From contig OY756149.1 of NCBI GenBank assembly GCA_963576785.1, forward strand, positions 558,001 to 622,000: DNA of 64,000 bases, in the 5' to 3' direction. Of this stretch, positions 9,984 to 23,424 are shown piece by piece (position 1 is the stretch's first letter; each line of letters opens with the position of its first letter). A model generated the notes under the pieces. It worked only from the letters and a program-made list of their open reading frames with translations, did no database searches and was not told the DNA's origin. The translations under genes and the position numbers were made by a program. This DNA comes from Chlorophyllum brunneum. Its lineage: Eukaryota > Basidiomycota > Agaricomycetes > Agaricales > Agaricaceae.

Positions 9984-12807
9984 TTAGGGAATCCATCCCG
10001 TTCTCCCCATGCCGAAACGGAGTTTCGGTTTAGCGGTCTCCCAGGAGAGGCGAACGCTACCTGCTCCCTTGATCTCGACCTTGGCCTGCAAGCGACAAAC
10101 CTGCGGCAACATATATTAGCCTTCATGGGTATCGACTCGGAATGAAATGACTCACGCTCTCAGCAACACTACTCTTCTTGAAGTCAACAACCCAGACATT
10201 ATGTCCCTCCCCTTGACCAATCTGAGTCACTTCACCATCAACACTCTTCACCTTCACCATATTCCTCACTTCACCAAGGGACGCACACCACTCCCTCAAA
10301 GCATCAACTTCACCTTGGCCATCACCGACGCCACTGATCACCAATCTCCTCTTTGGACCCTTACGCTTGTTACTCGACATCAAACTAGTGATCGACTTGC
10401 GCTTCGAATCTGTGTCTTTGTCAACTTGATTAGCCGGGGACTGAGGAGTCGAGACTGAGTTAGCCATGCGCATGCGGGCAGCGATGTTCTTGAAACCGCT
10501 CTTGCTCGGAACAGGAGGTGGAGTGGAAATGGTAGGCGAGAGGGGTGAGGGGCCGGAAACGCTCCTCCTCTGAACGGGCGATGACGTCCTGGAAGCACTT
10601 GAGGATTTTCTAAAGTGCGTAGGTGATGTTCGGCTGCTGTGGGAAGGTCCCTCCATCCCTTCAATTTTCACCGTTCCTTTCTGCTTGTAAAAGAGACCGC
10701 GACGCTCCACTGGCGCCTCTATCTTGCACTCCCGCAGCGTCGGTGCCTTCAAGTCTCGATCCAACATGTCGGTGATGACACTTAGCCTTGCTTTCCTCTC
10801 CTCCTCCAATGGATCGTTACTACGCGTAATCGAGAACTCTCGAGCGTAGTACTCAGCGTCATCCTCCAAATCATCGTCGTCGTCGAAACCACTGGTGGGT
10901 GAGGTAGGAGCACTCTCATAACGGTTACCATTCACGTTCCAACCGAAGTTTTCACCACGTCTGACAAGTCCAGGGCCTTCCCATGCGGGCGAGAGGAGGG
11001 GAACGGAGACGGCATTCTTGAGAGTGGGCGATGTGAGTATGGCATCACTGAGAGTTGGGGTGTTGGGCATGAGGGGGCTAGCGGTATTCGTACTAGTGGT
11101 GGTCATTGATGTAGACACAGATAATCGGGTGGATGCGAAGGAGCTGTTGATCGGGGAGATGGGAGTGAAGGACGCGGAGACTGGTGATGCGGCAACAGAA
11201 GGGGCGAAGGTTGTTGGTGTAGGAGTCACAGATTTGACGGAACTCCTAGTCGGCGAAAGTGGGGCGCTGAGAGAAGTGAGTGATGGCTTGGATGCAAGAG
11301 TAAGTGTGGGAGAGCGGAGGTTGGCCACGGAGTGAGAGCTTGAGATTGGGGCCAATTTTAGAGAGGGAGGTTTTGATCGGGCTTTGATTTGTGCTGGTGG
11401 AAGGAGCACACTGTCACGGAGAGACGCGTCGGTGTGTGAGCGCTCGCGAGTGCGAACCTGCCCCTGATTAGCTGTGGGAGACTCCAAACCATCCTTGATT
11501 TCCTTGTTGGTACCACTGCCAGCGATTTTGGAGATGAAAGAGGCAAGCCTCTTCCTGGTACCTCCTTTCTCTTTCTTCTTTTTATCCTTCTCCGCATCGC
11601 CTGCAACTGAACTCGTGAGAGACCAACGCGACGCGGTCATGGGGGGAGGAGACAAGAGATTTGGGGAAGCGGGGCTCGAGATATGGTTTTGGTAACCAAG
11701 CCCGATGGAAGCTAGAGATAGTTTCGATGAAAGGGTCTGTGGAGGGACAACCTGAGTTGTCAAAATGGAAGTTGAGGAAATTCCGGGCGAGGTACGCGGT
11801 GAAGTTGAGGTTCCACCGCTAAGCATGGGTGAATCGTCCGTTGAAGAGGAAGAGGAAGAAGACAAGGAAGGAAACCTGCCGTGAGGCACTGGGGTGGTAC
11901 GTACATCCTCTTCGTTCGCCAAGATTGAGTTTGTATTCGCGTCTTGAGCGGGGATATGTTCACTCTGAACTTCATCCTCTGGCTGAGGACCAGGGGGGGT
12001 GCTCTTGCCGATATATATTTGAGACGATGACGCGTGGGGAGTCTTGTAATACGCGGTCATAGGCGTGTTTGGAGGTGGGCCTTGAGCATAGGTCGGTGTT
12101 GTTGAGGCAAGGGGGGGTAAATCCTGATGGGACCCGAAAGTTGCCGCGTAGTGTTCACCAACGTCAAGATCCTCCTCATCATCGCGCACCAATTCTGGGT
12201 TGGCTGAGGTCAACCACTCATCCAAACGCGAACTGACTTCTTCTGAGTCAATATAAACAGCATTGCGGTTCGAGCCAAGAGACAATGAGGAAGAAATTGA
12301 ATGGAGACGAGTCGATTGTCGGACGGAAGGGCTTGGGGGAGCCGGCGCCGATTCAGAGAGGAGAGGAAGGGAGGGGTTCCGGGCCAGAGACGGCCGGCGA
12401 GAGGGGACAGGTGAATGCGAGTGCGACGAAAATTGAGACACAGACCGCCGGTGAGGTAACACTGCATCCGGCGCAGCGACGGTGGAATGGGAGAGACGGG
12501 GGGCGGACGCCGGCAAGTTCGGCAATGGCTGGAGATGGGGGGTGAGTGACGCGGCCGGTAAAGTGAGAGTTGAACATACCTTGTCGTTGGAATTCGAATC
12601 ATGCGTATGGACAAGGTGATGGTCAAAGCCAAGTAAAGGAGAGTCTGCACGCGTAAGTGCACTGTCCTGCATCAATCGTGCGCTGGCGGTCTCGCTCAGC
12701 CAGTGGTGTAGTCTGACCTCGCGGACGTCGTCTTCATCCATGTAGCTCTGCGCGTCCTCCTCGGTGGTACCTATGCACTCTTGCTGGTTGTGTAAGGGTG
12801 CGTGCAT
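9984..12807 (-). CDS. Ser/Thr/Pro-rich protein with C-terminal RRM-like domain
   Basis: Start ATG is at 12805-12807 (MHAPLHNQQE). Two introns are supported: 12529-12579 (51 bp, donor GTATGT, acceptor CTCCAG, in frame) and 10101-10155 (GTGAG..GCAG). Splicing gives about 905 residues and a stop at 9984-9986. Residues to about 800 are low complexity, rich in Ser, Pro and Thr with many SP/TP pairs, acidic patches (DDDDDLEDDAEYYAREF) and basic patches, as in regulated scaffold or RNA-associated proteins. The last 100 residues have the order of an RRM fold: RRLVISGVG (first strand), helix VDALREWCASLG, strand EVRNMVKV, then GHNVWVVDF, a helix SVAESVCRLQ and strand VEIKG. The third strand lacks the RNP1 aromatic pattern, so RNA binding is uncertain. 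No specific family name is recognised. Confidence 0.8.
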
Positions 12808-15800
12808 GATGGGAAGGTGATGGTGGGAGTGTGGAAGGCGAAACAGTCTGCCTTGGGTATATTATACCGTCAGTGGAGGCAGGCGGGAAAATAAGCGGGG
12901 AGGGAAAACGGGAGGATATTCATTTATATTTTTGGAGAAGAGGTTAACGGGCGTCCCATCTCAGATCCGCAGATCCAGCTCCGATCGATGAAGTAGACGC
13001 CTTCCCCATTTGGACCAGTACCCTCTTGTTCCCATCTCTTGTCCAAACTCTGCCTCCTCTCCTTCGCGTTCGAGTTCCATGTTCACACCCCAGCTTCCAA
13101 AACCCTAGGCCTTTTCTCCTCCTTTAGTCCCTTCTCCCCACCCCATCCACCCTTCCCAGCAACCTGTACCCAGTACTGTCGCTCCAGCAACCACACAAAC
13201 TAGCCCATAATCCAACTGAATAGCAGTTGGAAAACAAAATTCGAATGCTGCTCCTGGCGAACCACCGCCGTTTATCCGCATCTGGTGCGTGGGAATGTCC
13301 TGGCTGAAATTTTCTCAATTGGCTCGTGAGCTGGTGCTGACATCATCCGGCTCGCTTGCTCTCTTTCACCTTTCCCAGATTGGATTAGGTCGACGAGTCC
13401 TCTCACAATATCCCCCGGCCACGAGCGCAAAGATAACGTTCGTGAATGTGAACGATGATTCATACTTGGAAATTGGACGTTCCGTCGCTGTCTGTTAGGT
13501 CCTTCTAGATAGACACGAGCCTACATAGCCTCTGCTCTTCGACGTTGCTTTCGTAGTCTTACGATAACATAGGAGCCTTAACCATCACCTACTCCACGTT
13601 ACCTTGCGAAACTCCGTCAAGGAGTGAGAGTGCAGCTCTACACTTCGCTACCCCAAAAACACCGTTTCCTTGCCTTTATTCACTGCCACAACGATGAATG
13701 TCTCAAACATTATGCTGTCTTCATTACGACTGTCAATCCGACATCAATGAATTTCATATCTCCTAAGCACAGGAGTGTCTAGCCCCTCCCATAAATTATC
13801 CCTTGTTCTGCAAGAGGAACCTGCGCTACCAGTTTGTGGGAATCTATCGACTGAGAAAGAGACTACAAACTTTCATCTGGAGCCCGCCGTCCATAGCGCT
13901 TATCTCTCCAAAAGCATGCGCCCACCTGCCGCAGCTTGCTTAAACTTTCAAGCAGCCGAGATATCATATGTTTTGCAGAGTGACAGTGCTCTTAACAAGC
14001 TCCCCAGGTCTGAAGTGGACTCGATATCAAAACACACCGGAGGCATATTTCGACGTGTCTGTATATGAATTTCGTCTGCGCCCGCGAATTGTGAAACCCT
14101 GCCAACTTCGAAGAACTTGTCAGTACAGAGGAATCAAATTTGTACTCGTTGGTGAATTTCCTTTTTGTTCCACTTCACTAAGCTTCAATGCTCGCCCCCG
14201 CTGTATCAGCGTGCCTTTTGATACTTGAAGAACCTGGGACGTGGGTGGAGGTGTGGGGCAACCGTAACAGATATTCCCAGACTAGAGGTCAAGAACCCCA
14301 TTACGATGCCGTTCCTCGAGGAAGTATATCGATAACACATAGTGTGACAATCTCAGAGACTCGGGCATGCCTAGGGGATGGTGTGTCGGTGCTCTACCAG
14401 GAAGCACTCAAGTTGATCTCCGTCTGTTGTGTCCAAATTCTTGGCACGAGAACTTGCCCTTCTACCGCGCTCGAACCCTCTTATGTTTAGCGTCTGTGGA
14501 TAATTCTTATAGGTCCTCACTCATCACGTCCACGTTGCCCGAAACAAAAATACCATTCGAGAGTATGACGGCTGTACCTGTGGATGATCACTGGAATTAT
14601 TGCATCTACTCCCAGTCAAAATACTGACAACTGTCTCAGCGCTGTATCCCCTAGAAAACGCTTAACCGACCTACCAAACACTCGTACCAGACACCGCCCC
14701 AACACCAGTATTCTTCTACTCGCTCCCGGTGAAACGGAGTTCTATCCAGACACAACGTACCATATGCCCTAAACTAATAACATGTCATTCAGTCTCTGAG
14801 CGACAGATGCGCTTTTGAACTAAACCAACCGGATTTTTAGCCCGGAGCTCCGAAGGCGCTAACACTTTTTCGATCAGGGTCTGATGGCGGACCTTGGTTA
14901 CATCGCGTACTCCATAGAGTACGGTGCGCCTGTTGTATCCTTGACTCTGACGTTAAGTATACATCGTATAGGCGTCGAGAGTCACAACTCCGCAGTGTAT
15001 CATTCCCAAGAATTGGCACAACAATTGACACATTCGGAGCCAAGTTCATCCCCTCGTAGTGAAGCGATTTACGTATCCCACCCTCCGGGGTGTGCCTATC
15101 TACCTTCGGTTTTAGTCTTGTGATCCTGCAGCCATTCTTGTTGACCTCTGGGAGCAGGAGCGCACCGTCGGGATTAGCACCTACCACTGACTCCTCCACA
15201 CCATCAGCACGAAAGACTGGCTCCATTAAGTTGATGGTATGAGTGATGGACAAGTTCAGGCTCTTAGTGTCGCTGCCATGCGGTCACCGGCAACTAACAA
15301 CACTCTAGGTATCATAATTGAACCTAGGCGCATCAGTGAGTTGGCAGGCTGGGGGATCTACTGAATCAGGATTGGCTAAAAAGTCTCCGGAACAGTCGTA
15401 AAATTATTTTTTCTTTATTCTTTTCGGTTCGTCGTTTGCCGCGAAGACGTATATTTCTTGGCTCTAATTTTAAACATGACTGCTGAGCATATTTAGACAT
15501 GTGAAATACCTCTAGGAGAGCCGGTTGGTATCATGGCCAGATGTCTCATAGTCGAAGAAAAGGAAGATCATTCCGCGGGGCGTGTTTTGTGCTAAGTTCA
15601 GCAGTTGTCTACAAACCGTAACGAGTACCCCAGATCAGGTTATGCCAGTGTTTGGTGGGGCACATATATTAGGGCTAACCCGTTGGCGTTGTGTCATCGC
15701 CTACCACTTGTTGACAATTGGTTGGTCTTGCAATGGAGAAAGAACGATGATCACCCTCTGAGTGCACTTAGATCTGTAACGAGAGACTCAAGAGAGTTGG

Positions 15801-18800
15801 TCACTTCCTTTACGCTGGTCAGGTGTTGCCCTTGATCATCGTGGAGCCATCGTTTGAAGGCGTTGAACAGAGAGTTAGTGCACCGGTGTCATAGGAAACG
15901 TGATGTAAGGACACTGATGCCATCGGACTTGGTAACATCATGTTGGAGAGCCATTTGTTCAGCGTGATGACACAGAAAGTGAAACAGGACTACTGACTAA
16001 CGGAGACTTTGAGCTCCCTAGTCGACCTTGGGTCGCGCCTTTTGTCCAGTGAGTTATTGTCAAACCAGCCAAAATGCTGAGGTGGCCAACCCTCAATCAC
16101 CGGAGCTTGATCCCCATGGCATTTACTGAGCACGAACATAGTCATTTGTCATGCGCGGAAAATTTCCAGCGCGAACAGTCACTCGTCCAGGAATGTCGGA
16201 CCCAAGCTATTAATGAAGCTTCGAAGAGAGAACATTGACATTACTAATCCAGAATATGTATAAAAGGGCTCACTCGTGGATCTTCGAAAGAATTTTGTTT
16301 TCATCACACTGCAGGAGTGAATTTGCACACCGACCACACCCTGACCGTATTTCGATATGTCATGATCCGGAGACCGAAAAAATTTGTAGAGGTATTCAGA
16401 GATGCAGCGGCCCTTTGACCTCGAGGCTAAGTGCGGCCTGTTCAGATGGGCCGCCCTGCTGAGATTTGATCCAAATTTGATGTATTGTGACAACCAAATG
16501 GGGGCTCCTTATTGTTGTCACCATAGATAGTAGACAGATGTAAACATCTTCAGGCTTCTATGCTTGTTGTCTGCGATGATGATAGTGTGGATTTCATAGA
16601 TGTCGTGAGCGTGGACTGGGATCATGGTATAGATGAGCGCTATGCGGGATGAGCTGGGCGTCCGCTGCCTATGAGTGTCTATCATTGCTCTAATCGGATT
16701 GGGTTTATGAATACGGGCATCTAGTACATTTATGGAATTGAGATGACACCTTTGAGGATGCTAGCATACGAATATTGATCTAGCCTGAGGGGCTGTCGAT
16801 CCGAATTTCATGTAGCTCGACATTATGAACTTGAAGAACTTCATATGGCAATATTTAATCCAGGGTCATGGCAACAGTACCAGGTCTGCACCGTCGTGGC
16901 AGTAGTGCAGGAGGGTGGACGTCGCCCTTCATCACCCTCATGATCAATTTCCAAAACATTCCGGACCCCAGATTTGCATTGACATTCAGAAAATGAAATT
17001 GGTTGACGCTTTAGCATCTTTTAGCACCGGGTCAATAGGCTTGGAAATATCATCTCTTGCTCAGTCACCGTAATGAAGTGACTTGCAGTGGATACATCTC
17101 CCTCACTGTTCAGGGAGCTATTGCTGTAGTACCAGGTGGGATTCGAAGAAACCAGGATGACTTAACAGCTAACAGCGGTCTTGAATGGCATTCCTCAGAG
17201 CGAAGGACGACTTTCACAGCAGTGATACCTCCTTATCTTGACTTGGACAGGAAACATAACAGCAATCATTTGCATTGTCGATTATGCTCGCCATCGGGCA
17301 TGACACAAGGCACGTCGTGAGTTATGTCGATTGCTAAGTTTATCAGCGATCGAAGCCTCGCTACTATTTATGAGATGCGGTCGAACAAAGAATGGCATTG
17401 GTTAGGTGGATGAGCACGGCAATTCGTAGAGCCTGCAGTATGATATCGTGCACAGGTGTAGGAGAATATCTACCAGTCATTTAGGACGTTGTCGACGGGG
17501 ACGGGAATCCAGGTAGCGAGCTCCTCCAAGTTTCGGTATTTTGATAAAACCATTCAGAGGACGGTTAGATGTCGGAATGTATTCCAGAGTAGTTCTTGAC
17601 CAATAAGAGTGTAACGTCTTGGCCTGCCCCGAAGGAAGAAAGGTATGTGCGCGAACCAGAGCCTTGGGGGCGTCTTCGTTCCCCTTTGCTGTCTGGTAAG
17701 CTACGTGTATAGAATGGAGAGGGTCGGCAGCAATTCGGAGAGCTTCCGGAAGGAGTTCACCAACGAATTGTGTGCATGCGGCGGTGGTCTGCGATCAAAA
17801 ATGCTTGTGAACCGGTTTGCCCTCGGCAAGACCCGCAAGACCCGCAACTGTTTCCCAACTAGGAAATGCCGCACAGCGGAGCGGGACACGAGGCCAGGGA
17901 TCTTTCTTCACTCTCTATTGTCCACCCTCACATTGCTCACGGCGAATACGGATGCCAAACCACGAGGCTAGTCTTCTCATCCCCCGAAATTTACAGTGAC
18001 ATACTCTTAAAATCGATTTCGAGGCGCTCCGGAATCTTAACCTAATATACTTCAATTCCTACCCCGAATGTGCTTTGTAGCGGTGTAAAGACCACGGACC
18101 GTTTGGGTCACTCAATGATCTGTGCCTATAAGATGCTGCTCTAGACGGCCGCTCCGTACCCCCTGTATCAGGACAACCATGATTTCTTACCTTTTCATCT
18201 CCTTGTTCCGCCCGCCAGGGGCCCATTGAAAGAAGTTTCAGGACATAACTCGTTCCTTCTCTGTGGTACCTTTTATTCGACCAATTCTTGGTGAAGAGAA
18301 GTACGATGATAACGCGAACGTCAATCAGTGCTGGTCCGTGTAAACTCCTCCTTGCCCTGGTCTATATAATTCGATTGTTAGCCTCAGATATACCCTCAGG
18401 AAGTCTAGTCTAAAACTACGACCCCGCACTCCACAAGGGAGAGATGGCACGTCTCCACTACGAATATCAATCGCAGGCCCCTTGATTAGCAGTTGCATCT
18501 AACTGGCTTGTCGGTAAGCGCAAACAAATTGGCTCGTGGGTAGTGGTTGTGCATCATTCGACAGTGGAAGGGGTGAGTAGATGTCTTGAAGTACAGGGTG
18601 AGATCCTGTTCACATAGCATGTATTCAACAACGCGTTTGAATTAGAGAAGAGGACCGGTGAGATTCGTTGATGCTTCTACTTATTCTACGCCAAAGTTCT
18701 GTGGCGGGAATGTGAAAACCCTGAAATTATGCTCTCAATCAGGATCGCGAAGGACCCATAGGCTCACATGTTCACAATCGCTACGGTGGGCTTTTACATC

Positions 18801-21152
18801 CCCCGTGGGTAACACTCTTGTTGCGAAGGTAGGTTGGACCACTGGCAACTCCACCCGTCCTGATTGTCCACAGTATACTTGTCAAAACTACAAATCAACG
18901 GATCGCTCTTGTCAATCTCGTCGAGGAGCCTTTCCTACCTATTTCATCTGCTTGGCTAACTTGAGAACGGATTACCGTTCGTTATCGCTTACCTGAAAAG
19001 ATTACTGGATGCGCCTCACACACGACAGGATTCTATCATACGACCACTGTACCTCCCACTCCAACCGAGTACTTATGTGGAAAAAAGACATAGGTGTAGT
19101 ACGTCTATATCTTCACCGGGTAACCTCATCTACAGGGTTTTGAGTGCCTCGGGATGGTACATCTTCGCGAACACTTTCTCCAAGCGTCGTTCGAAAATCC
19201 CTTCTCACGTTCTCTCTGACCCACTCCCACGAACCAATCAGCGCTTGCGCTTTAAAGGGTGTTTATCTATAAAAACACATACTTTTGCCAAATTTATTCT
19301 CACTTTGCAGGGAAGCCATCCTGTGGTGGTTCAAAGGTGGAGAACTGGGTCCTGGGGAGACACTTCTCCGGATGACGTTGAACTCGGCGTTACGGTGTGC
19401 CCTTTGTTTGTATTATGACTATGTGTCCCAGAGCCATGGTCGCACGCTCTGTTTATTCGCCGCAACTTCGACATGTGGAGTATGCGTTCAATGTCCAAGC
19501 CAATTGGGACCGTGTCTACAGATCATTGCTTTTTTTAGAAAATCACACATCTCCACCAATGAGCGCCATTTCATGTGTTCCGTGCATCACCTCACACTTG
19601 CCGAAGAAACCCTCAATATAGGCTCTGGAGTCTTGTGTAGTGCCCTGCCTCGACTCGCACATCAAGCTCTCTTCACGACGTCTCGAGCCTTCAAATTTTA
19701 CCCTCAGAATATTTCCTAGTGCTTAGAAGTTAACAGAGTAGGACCCAGTCCACGTAATATGACCGCTCAAGAGGAAATAATTGTTTTCAAATGGTTTCAT
19801 ACTCGCCGTTAAAGAGCCTATTGAATCGCAATACCATTTGACGCGCCGACCATATCGCTGTCCTTGAAGTGAACTTGCCCTCCATCAGCGTCCAACCTCG
19901 GACGCCACGGAGGCATCATATTTGCTAATCATAGGTTCTTTCAATACTTTCGCAGTTTCAAACAACCGTGCAATCAAGCGCTGACTTCTTGCTCCCCGGT
20001 GCACACGTCTTAATGTTCCGTATTTCAGATAGATAACAAATGCCCCCCTTCGCCCATTAATAGCCAATGATATGCTGTGCCTTCGAGTCTAGGTGCGGAT
20101 TTTGCGTCGGATTAGAAGTTTTGCAGTAGCATTAACAGTTAGCTGCCCTTATGACATTGTCACCTTGTATGGAATACTGGTCCATGGCGTCCCCGCAGTG
20201 TCTTCGGTGGTCAATATCGAGGTACCGGTTGAGTCTAACGCCACTCGAGCCGAATCTTGGAGCGTGATCTGCTTGGTATTACCCTGGGCATGCACGTCCT
20301 CCTTCGTTATTAGAGAGGAGAAGATGAAGCCCTAGAACCATGGAAGACTTCTTGGAAAATTAAAAATGTTCTAAACTGCGGGATGGGGTCGAATGCCCGT
20401 CGTCGATAAGAGTGTACTTGTGGAGCGTGCACATCCTTGTCAAAACCCCGGCAACTGTTGCCTGCTCTTCAAGGGACTGGTGATGCTTATGCGCTTTTGT
20501 ATCCAAAAAAAAAATCGGTCGCGAGCTGCGGCTGCCGGCTTGTTCAACCCAGTGAGGCTGTGACGGAGGTCTAACCAAAGTTAGCATCATCAGACGCGCA
20601 GAGAAATGTTGTTAAATATGCCATGGGACTTCCATAATGCATGCCTGATTCATGAAGACCATAGCGAGAAAACGTGTAATGTAAATTGGGCTCATGGTGT
20701 CATCAGGTTCCGATTGATCATTCAGCGTTCAACAGTCATCAATAATCGATAATCAATCGTCATTGATGTATTATTGATATTCAGGGCGCAAGTTGGTTAG
20801 ATGGCCATTAGACTGGAGGCAAATCCATCCTCCCAAACTGTATCCTTGACCTCACAAAAGGTCAACGATTGTTGTTTGCCATGCTCTCCTGGACCATCGG
20901 GTTCGTTGACCACCCGAAATCCATGCATCAATAATCGGTTACGGACTCACAACCGTGGGGTCGTTGCGGTGACAGCCCCCTAGTGGTAACCCCTGTCTCT
21001 ATGTTACGATCTACACTTCCTAGGAAGGGTTGCCCCAGATATGCTCGACATAAGGAAAGAGAAGGCACGAGACCTTTAAGTGCACGGAACGGATATTTAC
21101 TGTCGCTTTGGTCTTCTCCTACCTCTGAGGAGCTCCTATGCTCCCAGCTTAA
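12808..21152. other. Gene-poor block, about 8.3 kb
   Basis: The first 300-350 bp look like the promoter and leader of the RRM-like gene, with pyrimidine tracts near 13,050-13,170. From about 13.5 to 21.1 kb all open frames are shorter than about 145 codons, occur on both strands in all frames and resemble no domain I know. No terminal repeats, polymerase motifs or target-site duplications were visible. I interpret this as strongly decayed repeat or plain intergenic DNA. Confidence 0.5.
20738..20778. repeat. Inverted repeat ATCAATAAT / ATTATTGAT
   Basis: ATCAATAAT at 20738-20746 is followed by its exact inverse ATTATTGAT at 20770-20778, with further ATCAAT/ATTGAT half sites between and around them. 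The same ATCAATAATCG word recurs near 20927. It could be a hairpin or a protein-binding palindrome. Confidence 0.5.
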
Positions 21153-23177
21153 ATGTCCTCTTCTTCGTTCTCTTCTCAACAGCTGGCCTCTTTATCCGAA
21201 CTGCGTTCGTGTTATATCGTTCTTTGTGATTTTTTGGCCACTTTTCCCGGTGAAGGTACGGGGTTGTTCCGTCATAGCAACTAAAGGGGGTTCAACTTGT
21301 TATTTTCAGTGACAGCCAGCGATGCGCCCCTTGAGCGGGAAAGAATTAAACAGAGATTTTCCAAGTTTCTGGACCGTCATATTCAGAGTTATGCTTCGGA
21401 TATAGCGAATGAGGTGCAGAGGAGACTGCAAGTTTTCGAAGGTGTGGTGTTTATGTCATTGCTTGAGACTCGTGGCTCACGTTAATGTTTCCTCACTGGT
21501 TTAAGCCACCTCAAGAGAAGGTGCCAACGATGACGATTATTTGGTTTTATCCAAAGCGAAACCAGCCAGACTTGAACTGGCTAGACTTCCCGATGATGCT
21601 TTTCGTGCTGCTGTGGTAGACATTCATACTGAATTAGCTCGACGACATTTTGGGGAGGACTCATTGTTGGAGGTGAATCGACGTCGACGGTTGGATGCGG
21701 GGACTTCCGAGCCGTATTTTGCGGCTGGAAAGAAGGCTTGTGAGGCATTCGAGGATATTTTTTCCGATAAGATTAAGTATCAACGACTCTTGGCTTATCG
21801 TGGTGAACAAGCGCAGACCTTGTTGGATTTGATGTCTATGGTGAGTGTTCTTTAATTCGGGACTTGGACGGACAGGACTGATTCCTCCTCGTATACATAG
21901 TTGGTGGATCATCCTTCCCTTGAGCCTCAATCCAAGTCATGCATGATCAAATCCATCATGCGACTTTCTCAGAATTCGTTTCTTTATCCACAGTCCTTGT
22001 TGGTTGAAGGAATTAAGCGAGACGACATACCGTTCTCTTCTGGAAGTTTCGGGGATGTTTATCGAGGAACTTTCCGAGGGCAAGCAGTTGGATTGAAGGT
22101 TATCAAGCTGTATAAGAAATCGGACATCAGTAAAATCTTCAAGGTAGGTGCCGTTTCACTCCCTCTGTTCGTTGGGTCCTAGTGACACGGCCATAGGCCT
22201 TTTCGAGGGAGGCTATGCTGTGGGCTCATTTGTCACACCCTAACATCTTACCATTTTATGGGATATATCGCATGGGAGACATGTACGGAAGATTGGCGCT
22301 GACATCTCCGTGGATGGGGATGGGGAATTTAAGGGAATACCTGGTGAATGAGCTTGACGTGGATCGAATTTTATTGGTAAGTACTTTGCTGGTGGACAGG
22401 GATAAATTTGGCTCAGACATAGGGTTTGATGTAGTTAGTCGATATCGTCAGTGGGCTCCAATACTTGCACGAAAATACGATTGTGCATGGTGACATGAAA
22501 GGGGTAAGTAAGCCAAACATTATATTGGTTCTGTGGGTTGGGGCTGATGCTGTGTAGGATAATATTCTCATCACTCCGAGCGGCAGGGCATGCCTTGCTG
22601 ACTTCGGATTATCAAACGTCGTGCAGACCAAGTTGTGCGGGTGGAATATCGTCACTACTCTTATGTGTGATGGTGGAACGGTCGGATGGGAAGCACCAGA
22701 GTTATTGCAAGAGGCAGACGCGACCCCAACCATGGCAAGCGACATCTATGCTTTGTCAATGGTTTTTTACGAGGTCAGTCGATGCAAGGGGCGGGTGTCG
22801 GGTTCTGACCAGCATGTTAGGTGTTTACTGATAAGATGCCGTTTTACGAGGCCAAGATCCCGGCTGCAGTGATCTGTCGGGTTGTTTCTGGGCAGAGACC
22901 GACTCCGCCAGCGAAAGAGAGTGATGCCTACAACTTGTTTGGCCTATCAGAAGAGATATGGGGGATGATGGAAAGGGGCTGGGATGCGGATCCAGAAGCC
23001 CGGCCTGCACTTCCCGAGTTCTTGCGGGTTCTTTCGGGGTGTGGGAGGGTGGATCGGAGGCCGAAGGATGAATATGGTGAAGCCTTGCCACCTTCAACGT
23101 TCAGAGATGCAGTGAATGGTGTGTACAGGAGGCTGACGATGGAGGAAATCGAACATGTTGTTGCCTGGTTTATGTGA
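21153..23177 (+). CDS. Tyrosine-kinase-like (TKL) protein kinase
   Basis: Start ATG 21153-21155 (MSSSSFSSQQLASLSEL) is preceded by in-frame stops. An N-terminal helical region of about 200 residues leads to a kinase domain: glycine loop FSSGSFGDVYRG, VAIK-type lysine in AVGLKVIK, REAMLWAHLSHPNILPFYGI, catalytic loop VHGDMKGDNILI, metal site LADFGLS, APE-type WEAPELL, and subdomain IX DIYALSMVFYEV followed by the RPP-like ARPALPEF. The catalytic loop reads HGD rather than HRD, a variant common in the large TKL families of agaricomycetes. The intron at 22377-22434 must be removed to give DRILL-LVDIVSGLQYLHEN; other introns follow residues FPGE and FE. All key residues are present, so the enzyme is probably active on Ser/Thr. 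The substrate is unknown. It lies 247 bp before another kinase gene of a different family. Confidence 0.88.
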
Positions 23178-23424
23178 ATATGAATATGTGCACGTGACTC
23201 GCTGCCCTGGCGTCACCGTTGGTGTCTCTCGCCCACGCAGCAGCCATGTCTCCTTGAAACCACCACCATCAGCTTGGATGCAAATTATCTCATTATCAGG
23301 TATACGAATATCGCCTTGAGTCCCTAAAAAGTATTGTTTACCTGTAAGCTGAACCCGTCAGCTGTAGAGACCTCTGCCCGGCATTGACTCTTCTCGCTAG
23401 GTTTATTACCTATTAGAATCCTGG

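Noticed and set aside
9506..10126. 206-codon minus-strand frame with hydrophobic segments, like a membrane protein
   Set aside because: It overlaps the last exon and intron of the RRM-like gene in another frame and continues through its pyrimidine-rich 3' region, which by itself yields Phe/Leu/Ser-rich translations.
14837..15253. 138-codon minus-strand frame in the gene-poor block
   Set aside because: No recognisable domain, no splice partners, and composition like neighbouring random frames.
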